A DNA stretch of 64,000 bases from Mycteria americana (lineage: Eukaryota; Chordata; Aves; Ciconiiformes; Ciconiidae), in contig NC_134371.1 in the NCBI RefSeq assembly GCF_035582795.1, positions 51,315,001-51,379,000 on the forward strand. The letters are read 5' to 3'. The translations under genes and the position numbers were made by a program. This document shows positions 50,871-64,000 of the stretch, in pieces; the first letter of the stretch is position 1, and every line of letters begins with the position of its first letter. The notes beneath the pieces are model-generated. The model made no database searches. It was given only the letters and a program-made list of their open reading frames with translations, and was not told the DNA's origin.

Positions 50871-51811
50871 GTTGCAATAACTTGTGACAGAGAAAGGAAA
50901 GATCTGTGGAGTTCAAGTACCTAGCTTGTCTTGTAGTTTCTTCAAGTGCTGAAGTGATTCTTCTCAGTATGTTTGTTTGTCAGAGTTCTTCCTGTGGTTA
51001 CAAGGGGAAGCCTCTTCTTATGTGTCCAGCTTGCATACAGCGTGGGTCGTTGGAGAAGAGGCGAAGTGGATATACAGTCAAAATGAGGTAGTGGGAAGAG
51101 TGGACACTGGACAGATGGCTTGCTTAAATCTGAGATGTCCTCACTGTGGAAAAGATGACCAGCTTTGGAAGAGACAGGGCTGAGCAATTAAATGTGTTAC
51201 AATTTGGCTTCCTTTCATCATCAGCATGGAAAATTATGTTGTTTCAAGCCCTCAAGCCTGTGGGACTTTCTCTGGGGTTGACCTCCTGGAGGCATCCATC
51301 CAACATTAGTAACTTTGATTATTTAATAGTACATGCTAACATTTTGCAATAGCTTCATTACAGATGAACTTTCAGCAATAGAGGGTGTGTCTGCGGCTTG
51401 AGCTGAGGATATGAATGCTGGTCTTGGCTGAGAAGAGCGATTGCTTGGAGTGAGTCTGAATCATTATAGATGCATAAAAATCTACTTTAAAAGGAAGCGC
51501 CAGTGTAGAAAATCTAAACTGTTTTAATTGATCACAACCACAATTCAGTTTTGCTGCTGAGGAGATTGCTTGCCTACGTCAGCTTACCTCCTAATGCCAG
51601 CTTTAATTAAAACCTACTAATTTAAAAGTGGTATCAAACATAGTGTTACTATTAGAAAGTTATTCAGTGTTCAGTAACCTTAGCATGTCTGTCTCAAAGT
51701 TTATTGTGGTTTTTTTGGTTTTACTCCCCAATTCTGTGTTTTCCTCTGGCAGCTATTCTTGAAATAAACTCTTACAAGTTTGGATTTGATCAGATGCTTA
51801 TTCATGAGTAG

Positions 51812-51892
51812 AGTCATAGAATAGTTTTGGCTGGAAGGGACCTCTGGAAGTCTAGTCCAGCCCCCTGCTCAGAGCAGGGCTAACCTCAAACT
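51812..51892 (-). mobile_element. Short CR1 LINE 3' fragment, minus orientation
   Basis: The plus strand reads AGTCATAGAATAG, then GGCTGGAAGGGACCTCTGGA, then TCTAGTCCAGCCCCCTGCTC and a short AGCAGGG tail. This is the complement of a CR1 3' end. About 80 bases survive, a typical heavily 5'-truncated copy. Confidence 0.88.
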
Positions 51893-54800
51893 GACTTCTT
51901 TCTTGGAGACTGATTCTTCCCACTATCTGCATGGGAAGAAGATAGCTGAAGGGGGTAGAAAGGGTCACGGTTCATTAGGGGGAGGTGAGGAAGCACTATC
52001 ATTGTGGTTTCTAGCTGTGCCTGTCCTGTGGGTTTTGGTTTTCTTCCATGCTTTTTATTTTTGCAATAAATTCTTAATGAGAGCAACTAGTTAATGTCCT
52101 TTACAGAGTATCATGAGTACAGTAAGGTAAGAGCAATAAAGGACTGATGGACTCTGATGAAGGAGAGAGAGATCAATCTTGGGCAGATATAACTACAACT
52201 GAGGAAGGACAGCTGTCTGAAGGTTATTTAGATAGAGCTTTTGCAAAGATTTTCTGTTAGTAGTCACTGAGTCCTGTTAGCCCAAACAATTATACTTTAA
52301 ATGCAGGGAGTTTGTGGCTATAGGTGAAATATGCATGGGAGCAAGCAACGCGTTCTAGTCATGTGTGGAAAAAGTTATGGCTGATGCTCATGAGCTATTG
52401 TCAGTGTGATGACCAGGGTACCGCAGGCCTGGCTCTTAATTGCCAGTGTACAGAACCCGCACTTTTTCGGGCTTGAACCATTAACATACTAGTCTAAATA
52501 AAACTGAGAAGTATAAATAAAATCCCTGCGTGCCTGTGGTGAAGCCTGGGGGAGGCAGGGGGCAGCATGCCACCTCCCTAGGGTGTTGATTTTTATATAT
52601 TGAGCCTTTTTCCAGCTTACTCTTTGTTTCTGAAGCAGTGAGGCTGCTGCAGGAGAGCATACCTTTCTTTTGTTTGCCAGCCCTACACTGACACTGCTTT
52701 ATTGGTCTAGGTTTTGTTGCTGACTTTCCAATATCTTCAGCATTGTTATCTCTTCAGATATAGGTGATCTTCTAGACAGAATGTGTTTTCTGTTTTTTTT
52801 TTTCTTTCCATTCTTGCTTTTTAAGGTACTAATGTGTTAAATATATGTAAAAAAAAAAAACAAACCCTGAGTTAGATGACATGATACACAGAGATGCATA
52901 TTCAAACCTGAGCCACAAAACTGCATGTTTTTCCTGCTAATAGCTTAAAGAATACACCTCATTAACTTTGCATTGAAAATGGTCTGTATAAATATTAAAA
53001 GAATATTTGCCTATTTCTCTACCTCCTCTTACTGCCCGGATGTATGTAGCTAAATGCCAATCTGAATCTGATTTACTTTTAGCTTGTATACAGATTTCTT
53101 GTCAGCTCATATTTATGCAGCTTCGATTGTACAGAAAAAGACTGCAAAGAAAATCTTGATTACTGTGAGATTTTTCTTCCCCATGGAAAGTCCAAGGCAG
53201 GATGCAGAGGAGAATCGCTGGCAAACTACCTGCCTGTCTGAAGGAATTATGTTTTTGAAGTGGGCTTAAACTAAGGTCTGGCAACCTGCAGTAGGAACTC
53301 CACACAAACACTCAGAACTGCACATGCTACAGCCTTGGATAACCTCATAAGCAAATCTGGCTTTGTAGTCTTGGGAGCAAAAATATTCTGTACTAATGTG
53401 GCTTAAATCAAAGGCTGAAACATTTATTTTACTTGCTGGCAAATTTGTGCAGTTGGGTGCGTGATGTATGTCTTGATAAAATGTCTTAGGACAGCTGAAA
53501 CGCATACCTGCCCAAGACCGTGAGAGCCAAACCTTCAACAAGATAGGTTCTTCCATGAAGGAATGGGAAAATTTTTTTACCTTCTTTTTTTCCTTTTTCT
53601 TTCCTGCCTTACTGTTCAGCTGGAAAGAAGATAGAAGGGTGATAACAGCCTGTGGATCTGCACTGGCCAAGGGTCTCATTCCAGCCTTCTGGGGTAGATC
53701 CTCCGGTGGTGCAAATCATTCCCGCTGACGACAGAGCAGCACAGCTGTGGCATCTGATACCAACCAGAATTTGCCCATGTAGCTATGTTCTCCTTCCCTC
53801 AACCCTCCTGACATTTGGTGTTGCCTTTGCTTACCTTGTAGGCACCTCTCTCCTTGTGACAGAGTTTCATGGTTGTGGTCAGGCTGATGGAGAGACTGCA
53901 ACAATTGGATATATTAAAGAATTTACCTATTTTCTGTAATACTGAGCTTACTGGTTTATCTGCTCACGTTAGGTCTGTCTCTATGGTTTTCTTTCAACAG
54001 CTCTTTATTCCCTGGTTCTCTACTGTATTGTTATCCTAGCTTTTTTTTTCTTTCTTTCTACATACTTGTTCTTATAAGTAATCTTAAGTTGTTCAGAGCA
54101 TGTGTGCTTCATTTTCAATAAGGCTGTTTGCTTGTAAGCTCATGTATCTGTTGGATCTGTGCTCCCCAGATATGGTGGTGATGGGTGCCGTGTTAATAAG
54201 CGTAAAAACAGGAAGGAACAGGCCTTGTCATGACATCTTTTTTTTTTAAAGAGGAACTTCCCCTGACCTTGAACACTGTGTTTTCAAAAGCAATATAGGA
54301 TCCTTCAAAGTATAATAGAAAGTCCTTCCACTGGAAGGTGAAGGACGTGATCTAAAAAAAAAGAAATGCTGGGAGTCACTCACACAAATTTCCTTCCGTT
54401 TTAAACAGTGTTTTCTGGGTATTTCCCAGATGTAATTAAATTGTAAGTTTTATTTTTCCTCAAAATATTTGTTGCCAGAGGTGTGGGGCTTTTTGTTTGT
54501 TTAAATTGTGGTCAGAGGACGAGAACCAAGGGACAGAGGTTGGCCCTTTAATTATTAGGACTGAAGTAGAGTCCAGACTGGTTGTAACTTTCGAATGGAT
54601 AGAGATTTCACTCTCCATCTTCCTCTTCCATCAGTTCTTTCTCATAACCAGCCGACCTCTGCCTCCCTTGAAAAACCATCCAGTAACTCCTGTCCCTTTA
54701 TGGTCTGGATAGCAAGCCTTTTCGAGGATGAGATTAACCAGTACTCAGAGCGTGTAAGGACTTGCAAGCTCAGAGGAGAGTTGGAGGAGCAGAGGGCTGG

Positions 54801-54986
54801 TTCATGTGCTGTGCCTCGCGTGCCTTCTGTCTGTGCCGCTGCCACACTTCGGGTCGGAAAGGCTGGGGACCCTCCTGTAGCGGCTGTAAGGGAATGGCCG
54901 TGCTCTTTTAATGAGAGCCTATCATGCTCTCAGTTCTAAGAAATACTAATTAGGAACCGCTGACTTGCTTTTAAAGGTGGAAATTG

Positions 54987-55029
54987 TTTTTTGGGTTTTT
55001 TTGGGGGGGGTTTTTTTGGTTTTTTTTTA
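54987..55029 (+). repeat. T/G-rich simple tract
   Basis: Alternating runs of T and G (T6 G3 T7 G8 T7 G2 T9) with no other base. It is a low-complexity tract inside TGFBR3 intron 2. Confidence 0.85.
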
Positions 55030-58005
55030 AAAATCCTTTCAGTATCCTGATGGCGATTTGAAGTATCTTAATGTCAGATGTTCATCTGGTAGGGAACCAA
55101 ATGATGAATTCCTAACTTCATGTCAGCAAGCTTGGTGAGATAACTTTGAGAAGCCGAAAGATACATAAAGAATTGATAGTTAATCTTAATTTCACACAAA
55201 AAGAAGTAATAACTTTCAAGCATAAATGATGTTTTTAAGTGAGCAGTTTAAATACAAACACTGATCAAAACTGGGAAGCTAGACTAAATCTGTAGGTCCT
55301 CTGAATTAATGTTTCTTCAGCACTGCCATTTGGTGATCTATTCCTGTGTAAATAAAGTTTTTAATCTGGTCTTCTGTCTGTCTCTCAACCAACTCAATTG
55401 AGTCAGCTCCTGTGTCATTTCTGTTTGGTTTATACATAAATAGCATTTTTATCTTCCAAAACCACACAAAAAATTCTGAAGAACTTTTGAGTGTCAGGAT
55501 ACAGAGAAAGGTTATATATTCCAGAAGAGGTAATAGTATCACAGACTTGGAATGGCTTGAACTCAGCACACTGTGTTTTTCCTGGATCAGCAAGGCTCTG
55601 AAGCTATAAACAGTTGAATTTTAGCAGAGTTCTGCACCCACATGGAGCAGTAGGATGTGGGGTTGTGGGTCCTGATTCAGCAAAACAACTGAGCATATAT
55701 CTAAGTGCTTTGCTGAACGAGAGCATTTATCAGTAAACATGAAAGTCTGGTTCTTTGATTAAAACTGACTCTGGACGATGCCAAAGGAATTCTAAGAAAT
55801 ATCAAGCCCATAATGCAGTACTTGAACTGTATAGATGTGGGCAAATGGCAGCATTACTGAGTGTCTCTGGAGGGAAGTACTCAACTGATGGAAAAATAAT
55901 TTTGTGAAAAATTTTATGGCATGCAATGGTGAATGGCATTAATCCTTGTCTTCCTAAGGAAATTTATTCAAGCTTTTTTTAAAAGAGAAACTAGTCTTTA
56001 ACAAGTTCTAAGCATCGCATAATTATTTTATAAATACCATGCTAAAAATAATTCTTTGTTTTCTGAAGGGAATTGGGATTTAGGATTTTGCTTGTAGATC
56101 TTTTAATATCCTTTCTCTACTGTAGGCCCTTGTTAACTCTTTCTTAGCTTCTCCATTTGTCACTTGTCTTAAAATTAACACAAACCCTTGATCCCTTTAA
56201 TAAAAAAGTGAAAAGGACATAGTTAACTAAAGATGGTACTTTGTCTTGTCTAACATCAAGGAGAGGTACAGAAGATTTCTGAGCCCAAGGATCTGCAGAG
56301 TGAAGTGGTAGGTACTCTGGTACATACCTAAAAAAAAAAAAACAAACCTGTCTTCTAACTAGTATGTATTTACCATTTAATTTTTTTTTCTGTTTTAAAA
56401 TTATTCTCCCATCAAAATTATCTCAGCTATTGATATGTTGACCCTGCTTACCTTGTCTCTACAGAATTATAACTTTATTTTGTGCTTGCTTGTTCCTTTT
56501 GCTGCAAAATAATATAAATTCTGTCATTTGGACTAAGCAGGGCCTGTGCAAGCATCAAACAGCACAGTTTTATCTGTTGCCACAGGAAGAATTAGGCTCC
56601 AAGGGCTGTAGCACCCCAAACCCAGGATTCCCAAATGTGATCCTAAGGTGTCTCAACAAGAAATGGAGCATCTGCTATTAGGAAAAACAGTTGTTACTTT
56701 CACATAAAAAAAGTATTGAGTTTCTGGAGGTCTTTTTCTTTGATAGGCTTTTCCACTGAAATATATTTGCATGTATCAACACTGTTGTTTCATTACTGGT
56801 TACGTTACAGTACAGAGAGAATATAGGGACCAGATATATTCCTTTTCAAAGAAGAGAAATAATTTCATCCTCTGTAGCTAATGATGACAAAAGGAACTGA
56901 AGTCCCTCAGGCTGTAAGTCACAGGAGAGATGAATTTGGAGTGAAAAAACATATATTTAGCACAAAGACTCTGTGCCATGTTTCGTTACCTGAAGGCATT
57001 GAGTTGGATTCCTCTTTGGTGTAAACTTGTTTTAAGTCAATGGAATTTCACCAAGGATAAATTTTTGACCCCAGGTGGCAAAAGCAAAGGTTTTTAATAA
57101 TTCCATAAAGTGCGGCTGCTTCAAGCACAGTATACTTTTTGTCATATTTTAAAGTGTACTTTATAAAAGATGGAGCTATTGTTCCCTTATTTGGCAACTA
57201 CTGCACTGTGGGACTTACTAATAGGCAGTTAATAAAAAAGGGACTTTACCTGTCAGAGATGGAAAGAACTAAACTGAAAATGTCATTACTCTCTCATTAT
57301 TGGAAGCAGTGCATAGAAGAAGTAACAAATAAAGGAATTCAGGGTTAGGTGATGGAAACATTTGTAAGGTTTGTTGCTGGTTTACCTCTTCAGCAAAAAG
57401 TTAACTTTCCTCTGGAACAGGTTTGGTGTTTTGGGAGTTGGGTTTTTTTGTTGTTTTGTTTTTAGTTTACTAATGTATTTATTTTACTTAACACTTGGAG
57501 CCAAGAGCGGGTGAAGAATTGATTTTGTGGTTATCTTCACTTCTTGCCCTCTTGTCTTTTTCTTCACTTCCTAAATCACCAAACTTGCCTTGTGTCTGGA
57601 AAGGATGGTTGGTGCAATTTATTTTGGAATAAATAGAATTTTCCTTTATATTATTAATTTCCATTTAAATGGAGCAGTAAAACATATGTCCTACTAGAGA
57701 TTCTCCTCAAGCTATTACGATTCAAGCTATGAAGTCAAGCTGACATATTTTTTCCTTCACAAGGTTGTGTGCCTTTCATTAATGTGTAGAAATCAGTGGG
57801 GGTAAATGGCCACTTAGCATCACAATGTCGTGGTTCCTTAGGCTTCAGCAATGGTATGAAAGTGAGTAAAGGCGAAAAGGTTATTTGAAAATGTAGCTAT
57901 TGCTGACTTAGCTTAACATAGTTCAGTTTGCATATTTGGTGTTGCTTTAAGGACGTCTGTAGAATATGAGAAACTTTTACAGCAATAGCCACACATTGTA
58001 TGTAT

Positions 58006-58027
58006 TTGTGTGTGTGGTGTGTGTGTT
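58006..58027 (+). repeat. Short (TG)n microsatellite
   Basis: An interrupted TG dinucleotide repeat of about 22 bases. It directly precedes the CpG-rich patch that starts at about 58,060. Confidence 0.85.
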
Positions 58028-58059
58028 TAGTCCAAATGGGTGATTCCTGGTTACTCTTG

Positions 58060-58490
58060 GGAAACGTCTGCTCCGAAGCACAAAACCTCCGTGTGGCTCA
58101 GGGCGCTGCTGGGCAGGTGTGCTGCCAGCTCTGCTCTGTCTGAGCAGACCGCGGTGGAGTCTTCTCCTGCCCGCTGACTGACGTGCACTTTTCATACAGC
58201 CAACACACAGCTGCCCTGTGCGAGTCGACGTGCGTGCGTTCATCCTGCGTGGTGACTAAATGTAAGCGCCTGTGTCTGAAGGACCCTTGGGACAAGGTGG
58301 AGTGAGTTATGGGCTGTCAGAGCGATTCTTCCCAGCTGTGGCCTGTCCTCGGCCATGAGCAGGGACTCCTGGAGAAGAGCGCAGCGACGGCTGGGCCACC
58401 GGCTGGATCAGTTCTTCTTGGGGAGTCCTCGTGGCCTGATGGCCATAGGTGTATTAAATGCATAGGACTAACCTATGAGCCTCGGCTTCT
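58060..58490. promoter_or_regulatory. CpG-rich patch in TGFBR3 intron 2
   Basis: About 20-25 CpGs in 430 bases by hand count, densest near 58,220-58,255 with several GCGTG and TCGACG words. The surrounding intron is CpG-poor. No coding exon is recognised inside it. An intronic enhancer, a cryptic promoter or a relatively young GC-rich insertion would all fit. Confidence 0.3.
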
Positions 58491-61400
58491 GACTGAAAGA
58501 TGAAAGGCTTGTATCTGGATTAGTGACTTTCTCTGTGATCTCGCCATGAGTTATTTCATCTCTCAATCGAGGTCTCTTGATATGTAAAACAGATGCATTC
58601 TGCCCCATCGTCTTCCATGCCAGACTGTTTGAAGGGCTAACATAATAGCTTTAAAGTACTTGGATCACATTGGTGCTAACTGCTCTTATCTCATTAATTC
58701 TTCAAAACACCCACCCCCACCCCCCCCTTTTTTGGAGGCATGAAAATGGCAAAGGTTTTATTTAGAGGTCTGTCAGACTTTTTGCCTGCCTTGCTTGTGT
58801 TTAGGCTAATGGATGCTGAACTGCAGAAGTTCTTTGTGATCTCGGATAAGGAGCAAGCTGGTTGAAGTTTTGGCAAGTTATAAATTAGTTACGATGTCCT
58901 GAGGAGTGTCTTAACTGATGGAGCTGCTTCTCTTTTATCTTTCTTTTCCTGCCATGTCAACCCTTATTTAAAAAAAAAAAAACCAAACCAAAAAACAAAC
59001 CTCACTATTTTTACAGGAAGTAGAATCAGTCATACTCAAAGCAAGGGAGTGAGAAATATGAGACCACTCTTACTTTGCTGTAGGCAAAAGGATTTTCAGG
59101 TGAAATGTGACTCTCTTTTTGCATCAGTAGAAGAAAACTTACAACAGCAGGTAGGACTACATTACATCCCATGCACAGTTTGAGCAACATGTTAGAAGTT
59201 TAATATGTGGATTCAGTTTCTTGCATTAGGGCAGACTTCATCTTTGGAGATGATTTGTTAAACTATGTAATTTGTAAAAGTTGCCAGTTTTCTGCATTTT
59301 CTGCTTTGAAATGCTAGATCAGTCTGGCAAAACTTACTTTTATAGCACTAATGAATTCAAAGCCATAATTAATTGTTCTATGGGATATTTTCACCTTCAA
59401 GCTGAAAAAGTAATAGGTATTTGAGAAAATTGGCAAGAAAACCGTTCGCAGAGATAACCTTGGATATTACTTCTCAGCTGCTTTTTGGAACTAGGCCAGT
59501 AGTAGTTGTTTTTCTTGCTGAAATAGTGCTTGTGGCCATCTTGTTCTCTGTATTCGCTTTCATTCTCCCAGCACTGATGTTTGTTCTCTATGATAACATG
59601 TATCATCACAGATGGAAGTAAGAGAGCTAAAATATGCATCACATAGGAAGGACTCTGAGGTTTTTTAAAAGATTACAGTTGTCTAAACTGTAACACCTAG
59701 GCAAATGCTTCTCCAGTGTCTCTTGTTAAAAGGCTAGCTAACTGACTTTAGTAATAGTCTCTATAACAAGAAAAAAAAAGTAACTAAAATGCTCAGAATA
59801 AGGAATGCTTCATGCCAGTAGCAGAAAAATAAAAGCAGTCCTGAAAAAGACCCTGTTCTGTTGCTTGTGAATTCTCTTGAAATCTCTATTCTATTTTTTG
59901 AAATTAGCAAAGCTAGGGGTTTTTAAGCAATTTCATGCCTAAAGTAAAACAATGTTTAAGACTCTCTGTGATGGTTGATTTTGAATAAAAGAATTTTAAA
60001 AACTAAAGTTACTTAATTCTACGTCTCTGTTATATTTACTGGACTTCAAAAATACATTTGCAGCAAGAAGCCTGTGAGTAGTGAGTCAGCTCTTATGAAT
60101 ACCAGACCGAACTTCAACTTTATTGATATGATTCAGGAGAAAAGAATTCTAATGAAACAGTTCTGAGTATTGAGCTGCTTAATGGTGGTGTTAAAATCTT
60201 CCCGTATGCAGAGAAAACCTAACCAGCTAATTCTTCTGTTTGTTTCAACATCACACAAGCATTACACAAAAGTATTCAGCACGAAAATTGTCTAAGACAT
60301 TTCAAGTAAAGGTTGCTAACAAAGAACTTTTTTTTTTTTCTCCTGTGTCCAGGAGTCCTAGAATGTAGCTTCCCTCTTTCTCCAGAGAAATAATAATGCA
60401 CTTAAGACATGAATGCTTGACCTATAAAACCATATCTGTCTATGATTTGACAAGATTGCTCAAAGAAAAAGTAGAATGAAATCAGGATTTATTAGGGAGG
60501 ACTTCTGAGCAATGAATCAATACTTTTTTGGCCTAGTGGACTGGATTAATTTAATTAGAGCAATAAACATGTCTCTTGTTCTAGTTGATTGAACTAATTA
60601 AGTTGATTCAGTTCTGATAGCTGTGTTGTCTCCTTGTTCTGGTTGCTTTCATTAAATTTTTGAGCGGAGCAATACTCTGTTCCAGTAGAAGGGATATGAT
60701 TTTTCTCTAGTGCTCCTCGGTGCCAGCCTGTATGCTGGTGTCCCAGTGCTCCCTGGTGTGGTCCCTTGCTGGAATGCATCTCTGGGGATTCAGTTTGCTG
60801 CTTCGTGGGCTACAAGCCCCCGCAACTGGAAAGGGTTCATGTTTAGACCGTAACTTTCTGCACAGAGATGCTACATCTTCTGCCGTTTAATCCCTTTCTA
60901 AACCGGTCAGTAGGTGTCTGATCCTGAGATGGTCATATAACATTACGTCTCTAGGACAAATTTATGGCAGAAGTTTTAGAGCAATGTAGCACAGCTCCTT
61001 CTTCCTTAATGGAATTAGTCCTAGGGTTCATGTCCTGAAGTGGTAACAATACAGTTGTCCTGGTCTGAAGTCTTTTGATATTCCTCTTCCATTTGTGATA
61101 CATGGATTTGTTTGCTTTTTCTTCCTATCCGCTTCTTGTTAGGTCCTCCACACTATTTTGTTAAATAGGCCGTGACTGGTACAGTTAGAGATTTAGTGGG
61201 AACCTGCTGTGCAAGGGCTGTAGTGCCAGTGAAGGGACTTGCGCTATGACTCGCTTTCTGTGGGACCCTGCAATGAGTGTGATGCTCTCTGCTCCCCCCT
61301 TCCCTTGGGGCTACGTTCTCCCTCCTGTGTCTAATACCTCACTGTAGCTGCCTGTATCCAAGATGTGTATTAGTATGTTTTCTTAGTTAGGGTGATCTCA

Positions 61401-64000
61401 CCACTAATGAGTATTTGATGCCTTTGTAATGCTCCTAATATACACATAGAGCAGCTGGCACAGACTTTTTAAACAACCATCCGTGTAATCTCCTGGATAA
61501 TCTAAGAACATTTAAATACAACAGTGCAGTTACATTGGAAGTTTTAAATATAAACATATTCTTTCATACAATAGCTTAACAATGTATTGTGGGTTATATA
61601 TGGGGTCTCTCTTTGCATTTATGGTGAATGAAAACTGCAGTTGACTGTCCTAGGTGGTTAACTAAACCGTTAATGATTATATCAAGGACAATAAAGAATT
61701 GGTGAATGAAAGTACACTTCCGTGCTTTATTTCTGAATATATTTGATTTGTTACTGTGGCCTTGTTATCCAGGGCGTTTGTGCTTAAGAAGAACTTTGTT
61801 GTTCTTTTCCAGCCAAGCTTGTGGCATGGGTAGTAGGGCAGAGAGTAGCAGGACTGCTGAACTGCTCTGCCTTGTTCCGCTCTTACTACGAGTCAGGTCT
61901 GTGTTGACCTCGATGGGGGGGATCTGTTTATTCAGTTGTTTGTATCCCATTAGGAAATGTTGGTACTACTCTTCAGTTGATCAGTAGGGGGTGGCTTTTT
62001 TAAAGCAGGGATACAGTCAGGCTTACGCTTAACCAAGTAACTTCCCTTGCAGTGTAATGTTAAGGCTGCCTCTGCATTGTGCGGCCAGTAAATTATCACA
62101 AATCTCATGAGATGTTAGTAAAATAATGGGTGTTAACTTCATTGAAGGGAATGGAAGTTTAACCACTGGTCCACTGATGGGAAGAACGAGTTTCAGCCTG
62201 GCTCCTGTGTGCTTATGTGAGAGCTTTTGAAGTCCTAGAAGAGCAGTTGGTTTTCCCTGCACCTTCATGATTGCTAGGGCAAACACAGGGACCCTTGAAG
62301 GTGGGTGGAGGGGTAGTGGAGCCTCCCTCTTTTGCAGCAGCTCATGTTTGTACTAGATCAAAACTGAAGCAGAGTATCGAAGTATTGTTCACATATTTTG
62401 AGTAACTTGATCTGTGGTTCACCTGGTGGCACAGTTAGATATCAACCACCAAGTAAAACGTGTCCTGTCAGAAGTGGAGCATATAGCAACAAAACAATTT
62501 GAGTTACTGGCGTAGCTACCACCTCCTTACCCAAAAGTACACAAAAAGCTGACAGAAACGCTTTTTTGTTCATGTAAGGGTGTTAACGTGGGGTTTGCCA
62601 ACTTAGCAGAGTTTCCAACAGTGATATACAATACATGATGGAAAGGAAATGCACCATTATACAATGCAATGTTGAAACTTGAATGCTTTTCCTATTAAAA
62701 TTGTTAAATAAATGAGAGGCAGCAGTCCTTGTCAGGACTCTGAGCTGGAACCCTTCACATTCAGTGCATTATGCTACAGCGCCAGCAAGTGAAAGTCTGA
62801 AACATCTGAGCTTATCCAAACCCTACCAAACAATATGAAAAAAACCTTAGTGACTTAACTGGGAACTGTGTTAGGTTCTTTGTCTGCTTGGGTTTTGTTT
62901 GTATTAAAATGCCATTTATTTAATATCTAACTTTTGTCAGCTGGGACAGTCCCTAGCTCTTGTTTTTTTCCTCAAAATCAAAACCTGATGTTACCCCCAA
63001 TTATGGATACATTGAAATGGGTAATTTGAATGTTATTTTCTTCTACAAAAATAATAGTAATAATTAAAAAAAATATATCTAGGTATGTGAGATGCATAGC
63101 AGTGGCCACCTTCAGACTGTTATAAATTCCAGCAAAACAAATTTTACTGTACGAACTGCCACCACCAAGTGCTGACTCAGTGATAGCTTTTACATGTACC
63201 TCTAATGTTTAGCAGGAAGAGATATTACTCATTTTATTTAATACCCTTTCTGGGGGACTGTTTCAAAGCTCGCAAAGCATGTACGAGGCCCCACAGACTG
63301 CTGACTCCCCTGCAAAGTTCTTTTACATCTAGTAAGTTCCAGGATACTGTGACTGTTTTCTAAATAACACTGTACTTTACTGATTGTACTTGAAAACAAA
63401 GTTACGCTGTTCCAAGTGTTGCCAAGTCACTTTGAAAGTCTCGCTGTAAGGTTTCTCGCTGCTCACCCTGTGTGTAGGGCTGGGCTGTTGGTTTGTCCTT
63501 TTGTTGGAAGGGAAAAGCCGCCCTGCTCCCTGAGGTGTGGGCTTCCAGTAAAGTCATGTGGCAAGAAAGCTTCTGTGATCTTACAGCGTGAACGTCCTCA
63601 GGCTTTTATATTTAGTTGATATTTTGTGGTTAGTTTTTACAGAATCTACCTGCATTTTTTTTTCCTGAAGTCTTGTTTGTTTGATTGTTCGAGAAGGAGC
63701 TTCTGGAGTTTTTGTGGGAAAGACAATGAATTGTACTCCATCACTGGCAGTCGGGTTCCCTGTGTGAGTCCCTGCCGTCTGTAGTGTCAAGGGGGCTCTT
63801 GCAAGCCCTTAAACGGGAGTTGAACCCTTGCCATACAGGGAGATGGATTTCGGCACCTGTGGGGTCTCTGCAAGGGAAGCGCTTCAGATGTGCGTGTGAA
63901 CATTTTATGTTTTTGTGAAACCTGAATCAACTCTGAGGTTCCCTGAGAGTTTTTTCCAGGCAGCAGTGATACTAAGATACATACCTTATAAAGGCTATGT

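Larger units (their letters stand above)
50024..64000 (+). other. TGFBR3: TGFBR3 intron 2 (5' part, continues beyond window)
   Basis: From the donor at 50,024 to the right edge I find no frame matching the betaglycan orphan domain, so intron 2 is at least 14 kb long. It is mostly AT-rich with simple repeats (A-rich near 52,849-52,860 and 58,971-58,982). It contains two CR1-type fragments and a CpG-rich patch near 58.1-58.5 kb. The short open frames are unremarkable. Confidence 0.7.

Noticed and set aside
57977..58503. Frames considered as the next betaglycan exon
   Set aside because: None contains the conserved start of the orphan domain, and no acceptor with the required phase opens a matching frame.

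Overview
The window reads as a single-copy stretch of vertebrate nuclear DNA, most likely from a bird. It is AT-rich with long introns and intergenic DNA, one strong CpG island, few repeats, and truncated CR1 LINE 3' ends of avian type (30,682 and 51,812). I see no bacterial, phage or CRISPR features and no long multi-domain reading frames. The species cannot be fixed from this window.

Two genes can be recognised, both by their first coding exon. At the left edge, on the minus strand, the first coding exon of BRDT (testis-type BET bromodomain protein) occupies 171-362, with 5' UTR to 414. It encodes the start of bromodomain 1 through the WPF shelf. At 49,848-50,023 on the plus strand lies the start-codon exon of TGFBR3 (betaglycan), encoding its signal peptide. 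A probable non-coding TGFBR3 exon 1 ends at 34,844 inside the CpG island at about 33,886-35,240. The genes are divergent, BRDT to the left and TGFBR3 to the right. As I remember it, human chromosome 1p22 has the same divergent arrangement.

Layout: 1-414 BRDT intron and first coding exon; 415-33,885 BRDT 5' non-coding and intergenic DNA, with an LTR-like insertion (12,952-13,310), a possible diverged repeat pair (14.7 and 15.7 kb), a CpG cluster (19,953-20,320) and a CR1 fragment; 33,886-35,240 CpG island and promoter; 34,845-49,847 TGFBR3 intron 1, with a GC/CpG-rich patch (48,306-48,585) 1.3 kb before the start-codon exon; 50,024-64,000 the first part of TGFBR3 intron 2, with two CR1-type fragments and another CpG-rich patch near 58 kb. 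Later coding exons of both genes lie outside the window.

The two genes are neighbours but not functional partners: BRDT is a germ-cell chromatin reader and TGFBR3 a cell-surface TGF-beta/inhibin co-receptor. I found no new multi-gene system. The most useful leads are regulatory: candidate alternative promoters at 20.0 and 48.4 kb, a uORF in the TGFBR3 leader, and an LTR-like insertion. Almost all other open frames look like chance frames in non-coding DNA.
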